A program made the translations under genes and the position numbers. Shown piece by piece: positions 25,875-35,091 of a stretch of 64,000 nt of DNA. Source of the stretch: SZUA-378 sp036652815. GTDB taxonomy: Bacteria > Bacillota > Clostridia > Lachnospirales > Lachnospiraceae. Below the pieces are notes generated by a model. The model did not search any database and was not told the origin of the DNA. It saw only the letters and a list, made by a program, of their open reading frames with translations. The stretch covers positions 19,456-83,455 of the forward strand of contig JAVVVE010000008.1 in the NCBI GenBank assembly GCA_036652815.1, read 5' to 3'. Each line of letters begins with the position of its first letter. Position 1 is the stretch's first letter.

Positions 25875-27899
25875 TTAAAGCTGACGGTCGGGTAGCACTT
25901 TTAGGGAATAATCACTGCGGTCCAATGAAAAATTAGGATTATAATAAGGATCCCCTTTCGCTAATTCTTCTTTCCATTGTGTTCTAAACTGTTCTGCTTC
26001 TGCCTCATATCTGGCAGCCTTGACAGCTTCTTCACTGTCTAAGCCTCTCGTCTGTGATTCAAAATGGTAAAGCTCACAATATGGATTAAATACATTGAGG
26101 AAACCAAGCTTACGCAAACGCAAACAAAAATCAACATCATTCAGTGCAATTGCATAAGTCTCATCCAGTCCTCCCACTTCTTTATAGAGAGCAGAGCGTA
26201 CCAGCAGGCAGGCGCCTGTCACTGCTGTCACATCTTGTGCATAGCATAATTTGCCCATATAGCCAACGTTCTCATAGTTTACCTTATAGTGTGTATGACC
26301 TGCAGTACGATGTGCTCCCAGACCGATTACGATACCGGCATGCTGAATCGTTTTATCTGCATAATATAGTTTTGCACCAACTGCTCCTACATCCTCTCTT
26401 TGCGCATACATTAAGAGTTCTTCCATCCAATTTGGTGATATGACTTGTGTGTCATTGTTCAATAATAAGATATAATCACCTGTTGCAAAGGATACACCAT
26501 AGTTATTAACCTTCGAATAGTTAAAGGTGTCATGATAGATGACGACTGTCACATTAGGCAAGTGTTCCAGTTCTGCATAGTAATCTTTAATGTCACTCTC
26601 TGTACTGTTATTCTCTACGATGATAATCTCATAGTTATCATAGGTAGACTTATCCAAAATAGAGGTAATACAACGCCGCAAATCCGCACAATGATCCGCA
26701 TTTCCTATGATAATGGATATCTTCGGATTGGATAACAGCCGATATTTTATACGGAATATGGTCTCAAAAGCCCTTGTACTAATCACATCAAAGTCCTTAA
26801 ATCCCTGCTGTAGCAGATGATCCGTTACGGCTCCCCTTGCAGCTTCTATCGCATAAGTCTTGGCACTGATATCAGAAGCCACACTCCCTTTATGAGAACG
26901 CCAATAATAGAGCAGCTTCTGTACATGTTCTACATGGTTCGCCGCACTCGTTAATCGCAGAATCATATCGTGATCCTGACTGCCGTCAAACTTAGCACGA
27001 AATAGTTCTGTACCTTCTAAAAGATGTCTGCTAAAGGCACTAAAATGGCAAATATAATTGTTAGCACGCAAGGTATCGATCGCATAATCCGATTTAAAAT
27101 GCAACGTAATCATATGGTCGATGTCGTCGCCCTTAAAAGTAGCTTCATCGCAATAGATATAATCTGCCCCTTTTTCACAAATCACCTTCATATACTCATA
27201 TAAAACACTGGGATGAAGGATATCATCGTGATCAAATAATGCAATATAATTACCTGTTGCCATCTCATAGCAGCGATTGGTGTTACCGGATATCCCTTCA
27301 TTTTTCTCTAATCTTTGATACTTTATTTTATCGGTCTGCGTCATATAACGTCTACAGACCTCCTCTACGTAGGCATGCTGTGCATCAGAGCCATCTGCCA
27401 GACATAACTCCCAACCCTCATAGGTCTGATACATCACAGAATCCAGCATCTGCGTCAAAAAAGTCATCGGTGTATTGTAAAGCGGTACCAGAATACTAAA
27501 TGTAATAGGAAGGGGAAATATCGTTTTTTGCTGTTCCATACGTTCTTGTTTCGTCGGAAAGCTGGCTTTCCCATGTTGCTTTTTTGCCTGCCGCTCAATA
27601 CGCTTACTGCGAAGCTTGCGCAGAATCCCCTTGGGATTGCCCAATCGCACGATGCGGTCTTTGGTACGTATCAATAGATGAATCAAGGCACGCAGCGGTT
27701 TGGTCACTTTCCAGAGCGGATTATCCTTTATTCTCTTAAGTTGATGAGTCAAATCTTCTACCTGCACTTGTGCATCTGCCAGTTTTCCTGCCAGTTGATG
27801 ATTCTTCTGTTTTTCATTGGCATAGACTTCTTTATAATATTCCAGCAGATTTCGTATTTGTTCTTCCGTCAGTTCTGCCTGTGTACCGTTTTCCTGCAT
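25875..27899 (-). CDS. Two-domain family 2 glycosyltransferase
   Basis: 674 residues. A coiled-coil-like N-terminus (about 1-90) is followed by a basic stretch, GT-A domain 1 (FSILVPLYNTPM, LADGSD, LFDHDDILHP) and GT-A domain 2 (KISIIIGNADHC, IIVENNSTESD, LLNNDTQVI, YAIALNDVDFCLRLR). Two-domain GTs of this kind (RgpF/GacG-like) extend rhamnose-rich polymers in streptococci. It sits between a second two-domain GT and pgm in the ABC-exporter polysaccharide operon. Confidence 0.87.
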   Translation of the reverse strand: MQENGTQAELTEEQIRNLLEYYKEVYANEKQKNHQLAGKLADAQVQVEDLTHQLKRIKDNPLWKVTKPLRALIHLLIRTKDRIVRLGNPKGILRKLRSKRIERQAKKQHGKASFPTKQERMEQQKTIFPLPITFSILVPLYNTPMTFLTQMLDSVMYQTYEGWELCLADGSDAQHAYVEEVCRRYMTQTDKIKYQRLEKNEGISGNTNRCYEMATGNYIALFDHDDILHPSVLYEYMKVICEKGADYIYCDEATFKGDDIDHMITLHFKSDYAIDTLRANNYICHFSAFSRHLLEGTELFRAKFDGSQDHDMILRLTSAANHVEHVQKLLYYWRSHKGSVASDISAKTYAIEAARGAVTDHLLQQGFKDFDVISTRAFETIFRIKYRLLSNPKISIIIGNADHCADLRRCITSILDKSTYDNYEIIIVENNSTESDIKDYYAELEHLPNVTVVIYHDTFNYSKVNNYGVSFATGDYILLLNNDTQVISPNWMEELLMYAQREDVGAVGAKLYYADKTIQHAGIVIGLGAHRTAGHTHYKVNYENVGYMGKLCYAQDVTAVTGACLLVRSALYKEVGGLDETYAIALNDVDFCLRLRKLGFLNVFNPYCELYHFESQTRGLDSEEAVKAARYEAEAEQFRTQWKEELAKGDPYYNPNFSLDRSDYSLKVLPDRQL

Positions 27900-27943
27900 A
27901 TGATTAACCGTACCCTTTCTTGTATTTTATCCGCTTCGTTCTC

Positions 27944-30064
27944 TTATTCCACAAACAGACTTGCATCTGTTATCGTATACAATCTCTGCCTTGAGCACCT
28001 ATCATCGGTCAATAATGCGAGTTGATAATGACCCCTTGCAAGAATTCCTGCAGGAATACGACAGACAAATCCTGCGAGATCGAGATGCGTTTCTTGTGGA
28101 AAGGTACGTACTACGTCCTCCCGATAGCGGTCTATCACAGATGCCGTCCATATCTGTCCTGATTCTGCTATCAATAACAGCTTTCGTTTATAATGTCCAT
28201 TATCTGTTCCCAAAAGATGTGACCAACCTGCAATCAGATACACCGTTGGCTCTTCTAATTCCAGCTTCACCTCTTTTGCTGCGTGTTCTATTGTCACGCA
28301 TAAGCTTTCATTGCGATAGGACTGTAATTGAGCTAATGACCATCTGCATCGTTTTAACTGCGTAGGATACTCTTTCTGTTCAAAGGTATATAGATAATTA
28401 CATCGGTATTCTCTGGCATTGGTTACCAGATATTTAGAATAGTATGGATCATATTGATAAAACTGCGGATGCCTGTCAAACAAATGTTGTTTCTCGCTCA
28501 ATAAACGGATCCACTTCGCTGCATCTTCGCCATCTTCGCCTCGACTAAGGGATTCATGGTGATACAGAACAACATCATTTCGTTGTACATTATACCATCC
28601 ATGCTCCAAAAGAGAAAAACAAAAATCAACATCGTTATACGACACTGCCAATTCTTCGCTAAATCCATGTACTGCCTGATATTTTTCCTTTGCAATGAGT
28701 AAACATGCCGCTGTCACGCCTATCATGTCATAGATGAGCTTATTCTGACCATAGTAATAAGTCCCTTCATCGGATAATTGATTCAATTTATGTGCAGGTC
28801 CTACTGCTAAATTGGTGATGCCTGCATGCTGAATCAAATGATTGTCAGGATATAATAGTTTCGCACCGACTGCACCGACATGTGCTAAAGACGCCTGTCC
28901 TAACATACGCTCCAACCAGTCTGATTGTATCATCTCACAGTCATCATTCAATAATAAAATATATTCTCCCTGCGCCTTAGCCACTCCAAGATTACACATC
29001 GTGGAAAAGTTAAAGTCCATGGGATGATACAGATATTGAAATCCATATTCTGTCTGCAGTCGTTCCATCTCTTTCTTATGCTCTGCGTTGCTCCCATTAT
29101 CTACAATAATGATCTCATAGTTTGGATAACACGTGTGATTTATAACTGAATGCAAGCATCTTTGTAACACATCCGGATGATCCTTGGATGGAATCACGAT
29201 AGAAACAAGCGGCTGTTTTTCAACCAGATAAATAGGCATATAAGGACAGCATTCCGATGGTTTCGCTTCTTTCCAGCTATGATGTGACTCTACCCTCGCT
29301 CCCGATGCGGATTGTGGTTCCTGCGTCAATTCTGCATCCACTGCTACAGTGGTAACTATCCCTCTTTGCAAGAGCACCTGCTGTTTCATCTCATAATACC
29401 GCTTCGTCATGCCCCATATCGGTGGCTGTACACTACTGTTATTATGATACCAGATACCATCACAATGATGAATGGCCTGTGGTTGCAGCTTCTCTGTGAT
29501 CAATAATGCCAAGCGATACAGATTTACACTGCTGTCTGTATCTATGCACCAATCAGCACCCTGCTCTTGCAATACCTGCGTTCTCACTGCAAACACACTG
29601 CCAAAATAGAAAAAAGACATCAGCGTATCCGGTGACCACGATGGTTTGAACCAAGGTTCTATCCGTTTTCCTGTCGTATTATCCTGATACCAGTCTTCAT
29701 CTCCATAGAGTAGCATAGCATCCGGCTGTTCTGCAAAAGTCTCTGCGATCTGCAACAACGCACACGATCTCAAAGTACCTGTCTGTGCAGCAAAAACCAC
29801 ATATTCTTTATGAATTTCATTCACAGAGAAACCGGGAACACAAACCTCATACGGAACCACAGATATCTTACGCCGAATATAACTCTCTCCCCGTTCAGAC
29901 AAAACAGTATCCTCATAGCCGTGATTATGCAGAGCCTGTATCCCTTCATTCTCACGAATCCACTGTGTATAGGAATCAGATTGGCGTTCTATCTCTTTCT
30001 CGTATTGTGCGAAAGCCCGCTTCAATAATGTATTCTGTATATGATCCTTAATCATCTGTAGCAT
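27944..30064 (-). CDS. Two-domain family 2 glycosyltransferase
   Basis: 706 residues. The N-terminal half (about 60-260) is a GT-A-like domain with LLYGDEDWYQ but without a clear nucleotide-binding strand at its start. The central domain is a complete GT2 (VSIVIPSKDHPD, IIVDNGSNAEH, LLNDDCEM, VSYNDVDFCFSL). About 150 C-terminal residues form an additional beta-rich domain (YLIAGWSHLLG, LDLAGFVCRIP). The start overlaps the methyltransferase-kinase gene by 17 bases. Confidence 0.85.
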   Translation of the reverse strand: MLQMIKDHIQNTLLKRAFAQYEKEIERQSDSYTQWIRENEGIQALHNHGYEDTVLSERGESYIRRKISVVPYEVCVPGFSVNEIHKEYVVFAAQTGTLRSCALLQIAETFAEQPDAMLLYGDEDWYQDNTTGKRIEPWFKPSWSPDTLMSFFYFGSVFAVRTQVLQEQGADWCIDTDSSVNLYRLALLITEKLQPQAIHHCDGIWYHNNSSVQPPIWGMTKRYYEMKQQVLLQRGIVTTVAVDAELTQEPQSASGARVESHHSWKEAKPSECCPYMPIYLVEKQPLVSIVIPSKDHPDVLQRCLHSVINHTCYPNYEIIIVDNGSNAEHKKEMERLQTEYGFQYLYHPMDFNFSTMCNLGVAKAQGEYILLLNDDCEMIQSDWLERMLGQASLAHVGAVGAKLLYPDNHLIQHAGITNLAVGPAHKLNQLSDEGTYYYGQNKLIYDMIGVTAACLLIAKEKYQAVHGFSEELAVSYNDVDFCFSLLEHGWYNVQRNDVVLYHHESLSRGEDGEDAAKWIRLLSEKQHLFDRHPQFYQYDPYYSKYLVTNAREYRCNYLYTFEQKEYPTQLKRCRWSLAQLQSYRNESLCVTIEHAAKEVKLELEEPTVYLIAGWSHLLGTDNGHYKRKLLLIAESGQIWTASVIDRYREDVVRTFPQETHLDLAGFVCRIPAGILARGHYQLALLTDDRCSRQRLYTITDASLFVE

Positions 30065-32126
30065 GTCGCAATACTCCTCTCTTTCTGGAGAATGCTTCTG
30101 CCGTATGTGCCGTAATCCTGCTCACCGACATCGTCACTTGTAGTCTATCCCGATCGGTGCGCGGTATTCCCTGCAGATTTAGAACGATATTGGGATCTGT
30201 CGTTGCAAATACATAGGTCCCCGGAGCACATAGCACCCCATTTGTAATGCATTTTTTTCCTTTCAACGGCAGAGAAACTCCATTAAAAGTCAGTTGCTCT
30301 ATCGACACCATACAACGCTCCATTGCCGGGTCGAGCCTGATACTGCTGACATCTTTTGTTATGTTTCTGGCAAATGCCACTCGGTCCTCTGCCACATAAG
30401 CATCCGATATCAGATAGGAATCTTGTTCGCAAAACCCATTTCCTTTATCCTCATAGATCTGGATACGGCGTTTATCTGCTTCTTCGCTATATTTTGACTG
30501 CAAGTCAAACGGTGACCAAATCTCATATCCTATTTTATGACGGATATCTCCCAAGCTTACATCTTTTCCCGTCACATACGCTTGAAATCGTTTTTCCTGC
30601 TGCTCTAATTCCTCCGCTCTCTGTTTTGTAATCCCCAAAGCATCAAAAATTAAATCCTTATTTATCTTTCTTCTCTTTTCTGCTCCTAAGGTATAACAGT
30701 AGAACGCTCGATAAGCCACCTCAGCGGTCGGAATGTGTTGTGCAAAAGTCCACTCATAATCAATCACGACCCATTTATCTCCCTGTACTAAGATATTAGA
30801 GAAGATAAGGTCGTAATCTGTCGCTATGTGCTCAAGCGGTTCTGTTGAATTGCAATAATCTATTGTGTCTACATATTGTCTAAATAAGGAGAGAAATGCT
30901 TCGATATTCTCTCTATCCAGACATTCATCCAACAAAGTCTCTAAGGTTACCCCATTCACATATTCAAACCTCAGTCCATCGTTATCTCTGATACATTTGT
31001 TTAGTTCTAATCGACTCCCGGCATAACGTCGGCACAGCATGTCATAAGCTGTTTCTATATGTGAGATATGCGTCCCGGCTTCTTCTGATAACGGTATCTT
31101 TTTCACCTCATACGAACCATCTTCGTTCTTTGAGATATCGGTTCGTATCTCAAAAGACTTGGCTCTGTCATTGGAGAACTTAGCATACTTGACTGCAATC
31201 GGTTCTCCAATCATCACAACATAAGAATTAGAAAAAATAGGAAATAATTGATCTCTAATCATACCATCAAAAGCATCTTTTTCATCAAATAACAGCATTC
31301 TATCCCGATCAAAATTACGTATATTGGTTGACAGCTCTCCTATGTGTGGTAAATATTCATCCGAATATACGGTTGACATAAATTTATAATCCGGGTAAGG
31401 ATAATAAAAAGAATATTCCTTAATTTGATGGGTATGCAATAATTGCTCCAGTCTGTTTTTGGTAAAGGTGCGAACTCCACCGCCCTGTGCATAATCCTCG
31501 ATTCCACTAAAGTAATTACCCAGATGATCTTCTTTGCAGCCCGCAAAGTATTTTAAGCCCAGTCTATTCTCTATTGCAATGACAATCCTGCCGCCAACGT
31601 TTAGATGTCGCTGCAGGATCGTGAGAAATTCTTCGTACGGATGCTCTCCCCCTATATAACTCTGCCCATATTCAAATACGCCGATTAAGAAAATATAGTC
31701 ATAATCCGATGGCAGTGTTGGTTCAATATCCGTAAAGTTGCCGACTTTTATCTCGACATTCTGACATTCCTGATGACGATATGCATTAATCAGACTCCGT
31801 TTCTTTGATAAATCAACACAGGTAACACTGCCTGATTTACGTGCCAAAGCTCCCGTAATCGCGCCACACCCCGAACCTACTTCTAATACCTTCAACGCAG
31901 GATCAAGTGGAATCCAGTCTACGATATTCTCGCGTTGGGGTGACAAATGATAGAGAATCGGCCACTGTGCCCGTTCCTCTATCACTTTGCGATACTCCTT
32001 TGGCTCATATTGCTTCACGATATCCAATAATTCATCTTCCACAGTTCCATCACAGTAGAAGTCTTCTCCCGGATAATACGTATAATCAAGTGTGATCTTA
32101 CCAATTGTCTCTGACTTATTCGTCAC
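30048..32126 (-). CDS. SAM methyltransferase fused to a kinase-like domain (WbdD-like chain terminator candidate)
   Basis: 692 residues with two enzymatic modules. The N-terminal class I methyltransferase has motif I LEVGSGCGAITG (81-92) and VTCVDLSKK. From about 300 a protein-kinase-like domain shows a putative beta-3 Lys (VKYAKF, about 312), catalytic-loop spacing DLIFSN (Asp439 to Asn444) and a metal Asp in VVIDYEW (Asp456). About 130 C-terminal residues are unassigned. WbdD of E. coli O9a is a methyltransferase-kinase that caps a polysaccharide before Wzm/Wzt export. Here the fusion lies directly after wzm and wzt. The analogy is inference; no WbdD identity is claimed. Confidence 0.8.
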   Translation of the reverse strand: MTNKSETIGKITLDYTYYPGEDFYCDGTVEDELLDIVKQYEPKEYRKVIEERAQWPILYHLSPQRENIVDWIPLDPALKVLEVGSGCGAITGALARKSGSVTCVDLSKKRSLINAYRHQECQNVEIKVGNFTDIEPTLPSDYDYIFLIGVFEYGQSYIGGEHPYEEFLTILQRHLNVGGRIVIAIENRLGLKYFAGCKEDHLGNYFSGIEDYAQGGGVRTFTKNRLEQLLHTHQIKEYSFYYPYPDYKFMSTVYSDEYLPHIGELSTNIRNFDRDRMLLFDEKDAFDGMIRDQLFPIFSNSYVVMIGEPIAVKYAKFSNDRAKSFEIRTDISKNEDGSYEVKKIPLSEEAGTHISHIETAYDMLCRRYAGSRLELNKCIRDNDGLRFEYVNGVTLETLLDECLDRENIEAFLSLFRQYVDTIDYCNSTEPLEHIATDYDLIFSNILVQGDKWVVIDYEWTFAQHIPTAEVAYRAFYCYTLGAEKRRKINKDLIFDALGITKQRAEELEQQEKRFQAYVTGKDVSLGDIRHKIGYEIWSPFDLQSKYSEEADKRRIQIYEDKGNGFCEQDSYLISDAYVAEDRVAFARNITKDVSSIRLDPAMERCMVSIEQLTFNGVSLPLKGKKCITNGVLCAPGTYVFATTDPNIVLNLQGIPRTDRDRLQVTMSVSRITAHTAEAFSRKRGVLRHATDD

Positions 32127-32141
32127 TGCCGCCTTACCTCC

Positions 32142-33467
32142 TCATGATACTGTAGTTACCGTCACTGTCGAATCCATATCATAAAAACCAACTGTGTCTT
32201 TATCTGAAATAACAGTTACATTGATAACATCATACAGTCGATGATACACCAAAAAATCGTTTCCCTCATATCCGGTCAACCCAAGCGAAAGCAGATACTC
32301 TCCCCCCTGCAGGCTCATTTTCTGCGTAAATGTGATTGTTTTTGTCGTTCCTTGTTCTGCCGGTTCTAAGAGAGTCTTCTCAAACATCGTATTGGTTCCT
32401 GTAATCTCAGTTCCCCTGACATTCTTAAAAGAAAAAGCAAAAATAGGTGCCTGGACTGTTTCCTTGAACTGCACTGTCATATGAATACAAAACTCACTGC
32501 CCTTCATCACTGCATTGGAACGTGTCCCTTCTATATCGCTAATATCATATGCTATAATCTCAGCCTGTTTGGTTCCATATTCCAACAGTTGTGGATTGGC
32601 TTCTTTTGCAGATGTTTTCTTTGCGGAGGCAGCTGCAATAATATCTGCATCCTGCGCCAGATTCTGTCCTTTGGATTCTTCCACTGCATATTGTCCTACC
32701 AAAACACGTTTGTAGATATCGATCATCTCTTTTGGCGTGCCTTCTCCTAGTTTTTTCCCCTGGTGTAAGAGAACCACCTTATCACAATACTTGCTGATAC
32801 TGCTCAAATCATGGCTGACAAAGAGAATGGTCTTACCCAGCTTCTTAAATTCTTCAAACTTATGGTAACACTTTGCCTGAAAGAATACATCTCCTACCGA
32901 TAATGCCTCATCTACGATCAAGATCTCGGGATCAATATTGATTGCCACTGCAAATGCCAAACGTACAAACATACCACTGGAATAAGTCTTGACCGGCTGA
33001 TGAACAAATTCTCCAATATCTGCAAATTCTAAAATAGCATCCAGCTTCTTATCTATCTCTTCCTTAGAGAATCCAATCATCGTTCCATTCAAATAGACAT
33101 TCTCTATCCCCGTATATTCCATATTGAAACCGGCTCCTAATTCCAGCAGTGCTGAGATCCTGCCATGTACCTGGACTTCTCCAAAAGTCGGATTTAAAAC
33201 TCCTGTAATGATCTTAAGAATCGTCGATTTACCGGAACCATTGGTGCCTATAATACCCAAACATTCTCCTTGTCGGATGGTAATGTCCACCTCGCTCAAA
33301 GCAAAATGTTCCTTATATTTCTTTTTTTTCGTTAAACCCAAGGCTTCCTTTAAGCGATCCATGGGCTTATCGTACAATTTATAGAGCTTACTTACATGAT
33401 TGACCTGTATGGCAACCTCTGATTCCGCTATATCCGGCTGTTTCTTATCTATCTTAGAACTTTCCAT
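32142..33467 (-). CDS. wzt: Polysaccharide ABC exporter ATPase with C-terminal substrate-binding domain (Wzt)
   Basis: 441 residues. The ABC ATPase (about 20-270) has Walker A GTNGSGKST, a signature reading TYSSGMFVRL and Walker B ILIVDEALSVGD, all typical of polysaccharide exporters (TagH/Wzt family). The C-terminal domain (about 300-441) resembles Wzt-C, which recognises the capped end of the glycan in ABC-dependent O antigen export. I chose the ATG at 33467 with AAAGGAG about 6 bases upstream. It pairs with the permease encoded 31 bases before. Confidence 0.92.
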   Translation of the reverse strand: MESSKIDKKQPDIAESEVAIQVNHVSKLYKLYDKPMDRLKEALGLTKKKKYKEHFALSEVDITIRQGECLGIIGTNGSGKSTILKIITGVLNPTFGEVQVHGRISALLELGAGFNMEYTGIENVYLNGTMIGFSKEEIDKKLDAILEFADIGEFVHQPVKTYSSGMFVRLAFAVAINIDPEILIVDEALSVGDVFFQAKCYHKFEEFKKLGKTILFVSHDLSSISKYCDKVVLLHQGKKLGEGTPKEMIDIYKRVLVGQYAVEESKGQNLAQDADIIAAASAKKTSAKEANPQLLEYGTKQAEIIAYDISDIEGTRSNAVMKGSEFCIHMTVQFKETVQAPIFAFSFKNVRGTEITGTNTMFEKTLLEPAEQGTTKTITFTQKMSLQGGEYLLSLGLTGYEGNDFLVYHRLYDVINVTVISDKDTVGFYDMDSTVTVTTVS

Positions 33468-33498
33468 GCCTATCTCCTTTGATTCCATGCAGTACCTC

Positions 33499-34500
33499 TT
33501 ATAATACATCCGCAAAATGTACTTTTAATCGTTTGAAAATCAAAGCCCCGATTCCAAAGATAACAACTGTTACTATCCAAAAATACATTGTCGAATAGAA
33601 ATCTTCCCAAAACCATACTTTTTCAAACAGTGCGCTTCGATACCCATTGACAATATAATAGACCGGATTGAGTTTAAATAACAAACGCAGCTGCTCCGGT
33701 GCCTGTCCCAGTTGCCATAAAATCGGGGTTCCCCACATGCCAACCTGCAATGCAATCGATATCAATTGGGTTAAATCTCTAAAAAAGATTACAATAGAAC
33801 AAGTCGCATAACTAATCCCCAAAACAAATACAAAGAGACAGAAGCTATAATAAATCAGTTGAATGGTATAGATATCCGGATAGTATCCATAACCGGCCGC
33901 ACATAACAACAACAAAAACAAAACAAAAAAAGCGTGAATAAAAGTTGCCGCTATAATCTTAATCATAGGTAAGATACTAATCTTAAAGACAACTTTCTTG
34001 ACGAGATAATTATATTCCAAGAGTGCTGTTGTTCCATTCTGCAAGGCTTCTGAAAAATAAAACCACGGTATCAGACCTGCTGTCAGATACAGTACATAGG
34101 GTACCTGCAGATTGGTTCCCAGGATCTCTGCCTTATTCTGCCCCATAAATTGTCCAAATACAAACCAATACATCAGAATCGTTACAATCGGCTGGATAAA
34201 AGCCCATGTCATACCGAGATAAGAACCTGCATATCGTGTTTTAAAATCATTCTTGGATAATTTCCAGATAAGATGCCTATTCTGAAATAGCTCAATAGGC
34301 AGAATCGTAATTTTATCATATAAGCGAACAAAAAGAAGATCACCTACAATGATAATCAGGCAGGCAATTATCTTTTTAATCAGTTCTTCTTCCGGTTTGG
34401 CAAATGGATTGTGATGCACTACCAAAATGATCATTGCAATCAAAGAAATCAGCAAAACCATGCCAATTCCTATTTTTTTGGAAACTACTTTTTTTTGCAT
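33499..34500 (-). CDS. wzm: Polysaccharide ABC exporter permease (Wzm)
   Basis: ABC-2 permease of 333 residues. The core has six hydrophobic segments with DFKTRYAGSYLGMTWAFIQP and LTAGLIPWFYFSEAL, as in Wzm/TagG. About 60 extra N-terminal residues add a two-helix hairpin not found in minimal Wzm. Its start overlaps the rfbC stop by 16 bases. Exports the lipid-linked polymer with Wzt. Confidence 0.92.
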   Translation of the reverse strand: MQKKVVSKKIGIGMVLLISLIAMIILVVHHNPFAKPEEELIKKIIACLIIIVGDLLFVRLYDKITILPIELFQNRHLIWKLSKNDFKTRYAGSYLGMTWAFIQPIVTILMYWFVFGQFMGQNKAEILGTNLQVPYVLYLTAGLIPWFYFSEALQNGTTALLEYNYLVKKVVFKISILPMIKIIAATFIHAFFVLFLLLLCAAGYGYYPDIYTIQLIYYSFCLFVFVLGISYATCSIVIFFRDLTQLISIALQVGMWGTPILWQLGQAPEQLRLLFKLNPVYYIVNGYRSALFEKVWFWEDFYSTMYFWIVTVVIFGIGALIFKRLKVHFADVL

Positions 34501-35060
34501 AATTCTTTTCCTTTTTTATAAGCTGCAATGCCATTCCACTTGGTATCTTTATCCGAGATGGTAAGCTCCATACCTGTAGGAATCGGCCATGCTACCCCTA
34601 TTTCCGGATCGCTCCACAGCAGTCCGCCTTCATCGTTTGGATGATAGAAGTCCGTACATTTGTAAGTAAATTCAGCATGCTCCGATAAAACTAAAAATCC
34701 ATGTGCAAAATCTTTTGGGATAAAGAATTGCTTTTTATTATCTGCTGACAGCAACACCCCGAAGCATTGTCCAAAAGTCTTGGAACCTTCTCTTAAGTCA
34801 ACTGCCACATCATAGACCTCTCCGCTCACTACGCGAACTAATTTATCCTGTGGAAAATGAAGTTGAAAATGAAGTCCGCGGAGTACTCCTTTTTTGGAAG
34901 CCGATTGATTATCCTGTACAAAGATCTGATCAATCCCTGCTTCTTTATAATCATTATAATTATAGGTCTCCATAAAGTACCCTCTTTCATCCCCGAATAC
35001 CGAGGGTGTAATGACTTTTAAACCTTCAATGCCACATGTCTCTACTGTTATCTTACCCAT
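34485..35060 (-). CDS. rfbC: dTDP-4-dehydrorhamnose 3,5-epimerase
   Basis: RmlC cupin of 191 residues. Marks visible are GDERGYFMETYN, FVQDNQSASKKGVLRGLHFQ (His general base region), VYDVAVDLR, FIPKDFAHGF and the Tyr in FTYKCTDFY. AAGGAG lies 9 bases before the ATG at 35060. It converts dTDP-4-keto-6-deoxyglucose from RfbB to the rhamnose precursor. RfbD, which completes dTDP-rhamnose, is not in the window. Confidence 0.95.
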   Translation of the reverse strand: MGKITVETCGIEGLKVITPSVFGDERGYFMETYNYNDYKEAGIDQIFVQDNQSASKKGVLRGLHFQLHFPQDKLVRVVSGEVYDVAVDLREGSKTFGQCFGVLLSADNKKQFFIPKDFAHGFLVLSEHAEFTYKCTDFYHPNDEGGLLWSDPEIGVAWPIPTGMELTISDKDTKWNGIAAYKKGKELCKKK

Positions 35061-35091
35061 TTTCTTATTCTCCTTAATGCTTACCACTTTA

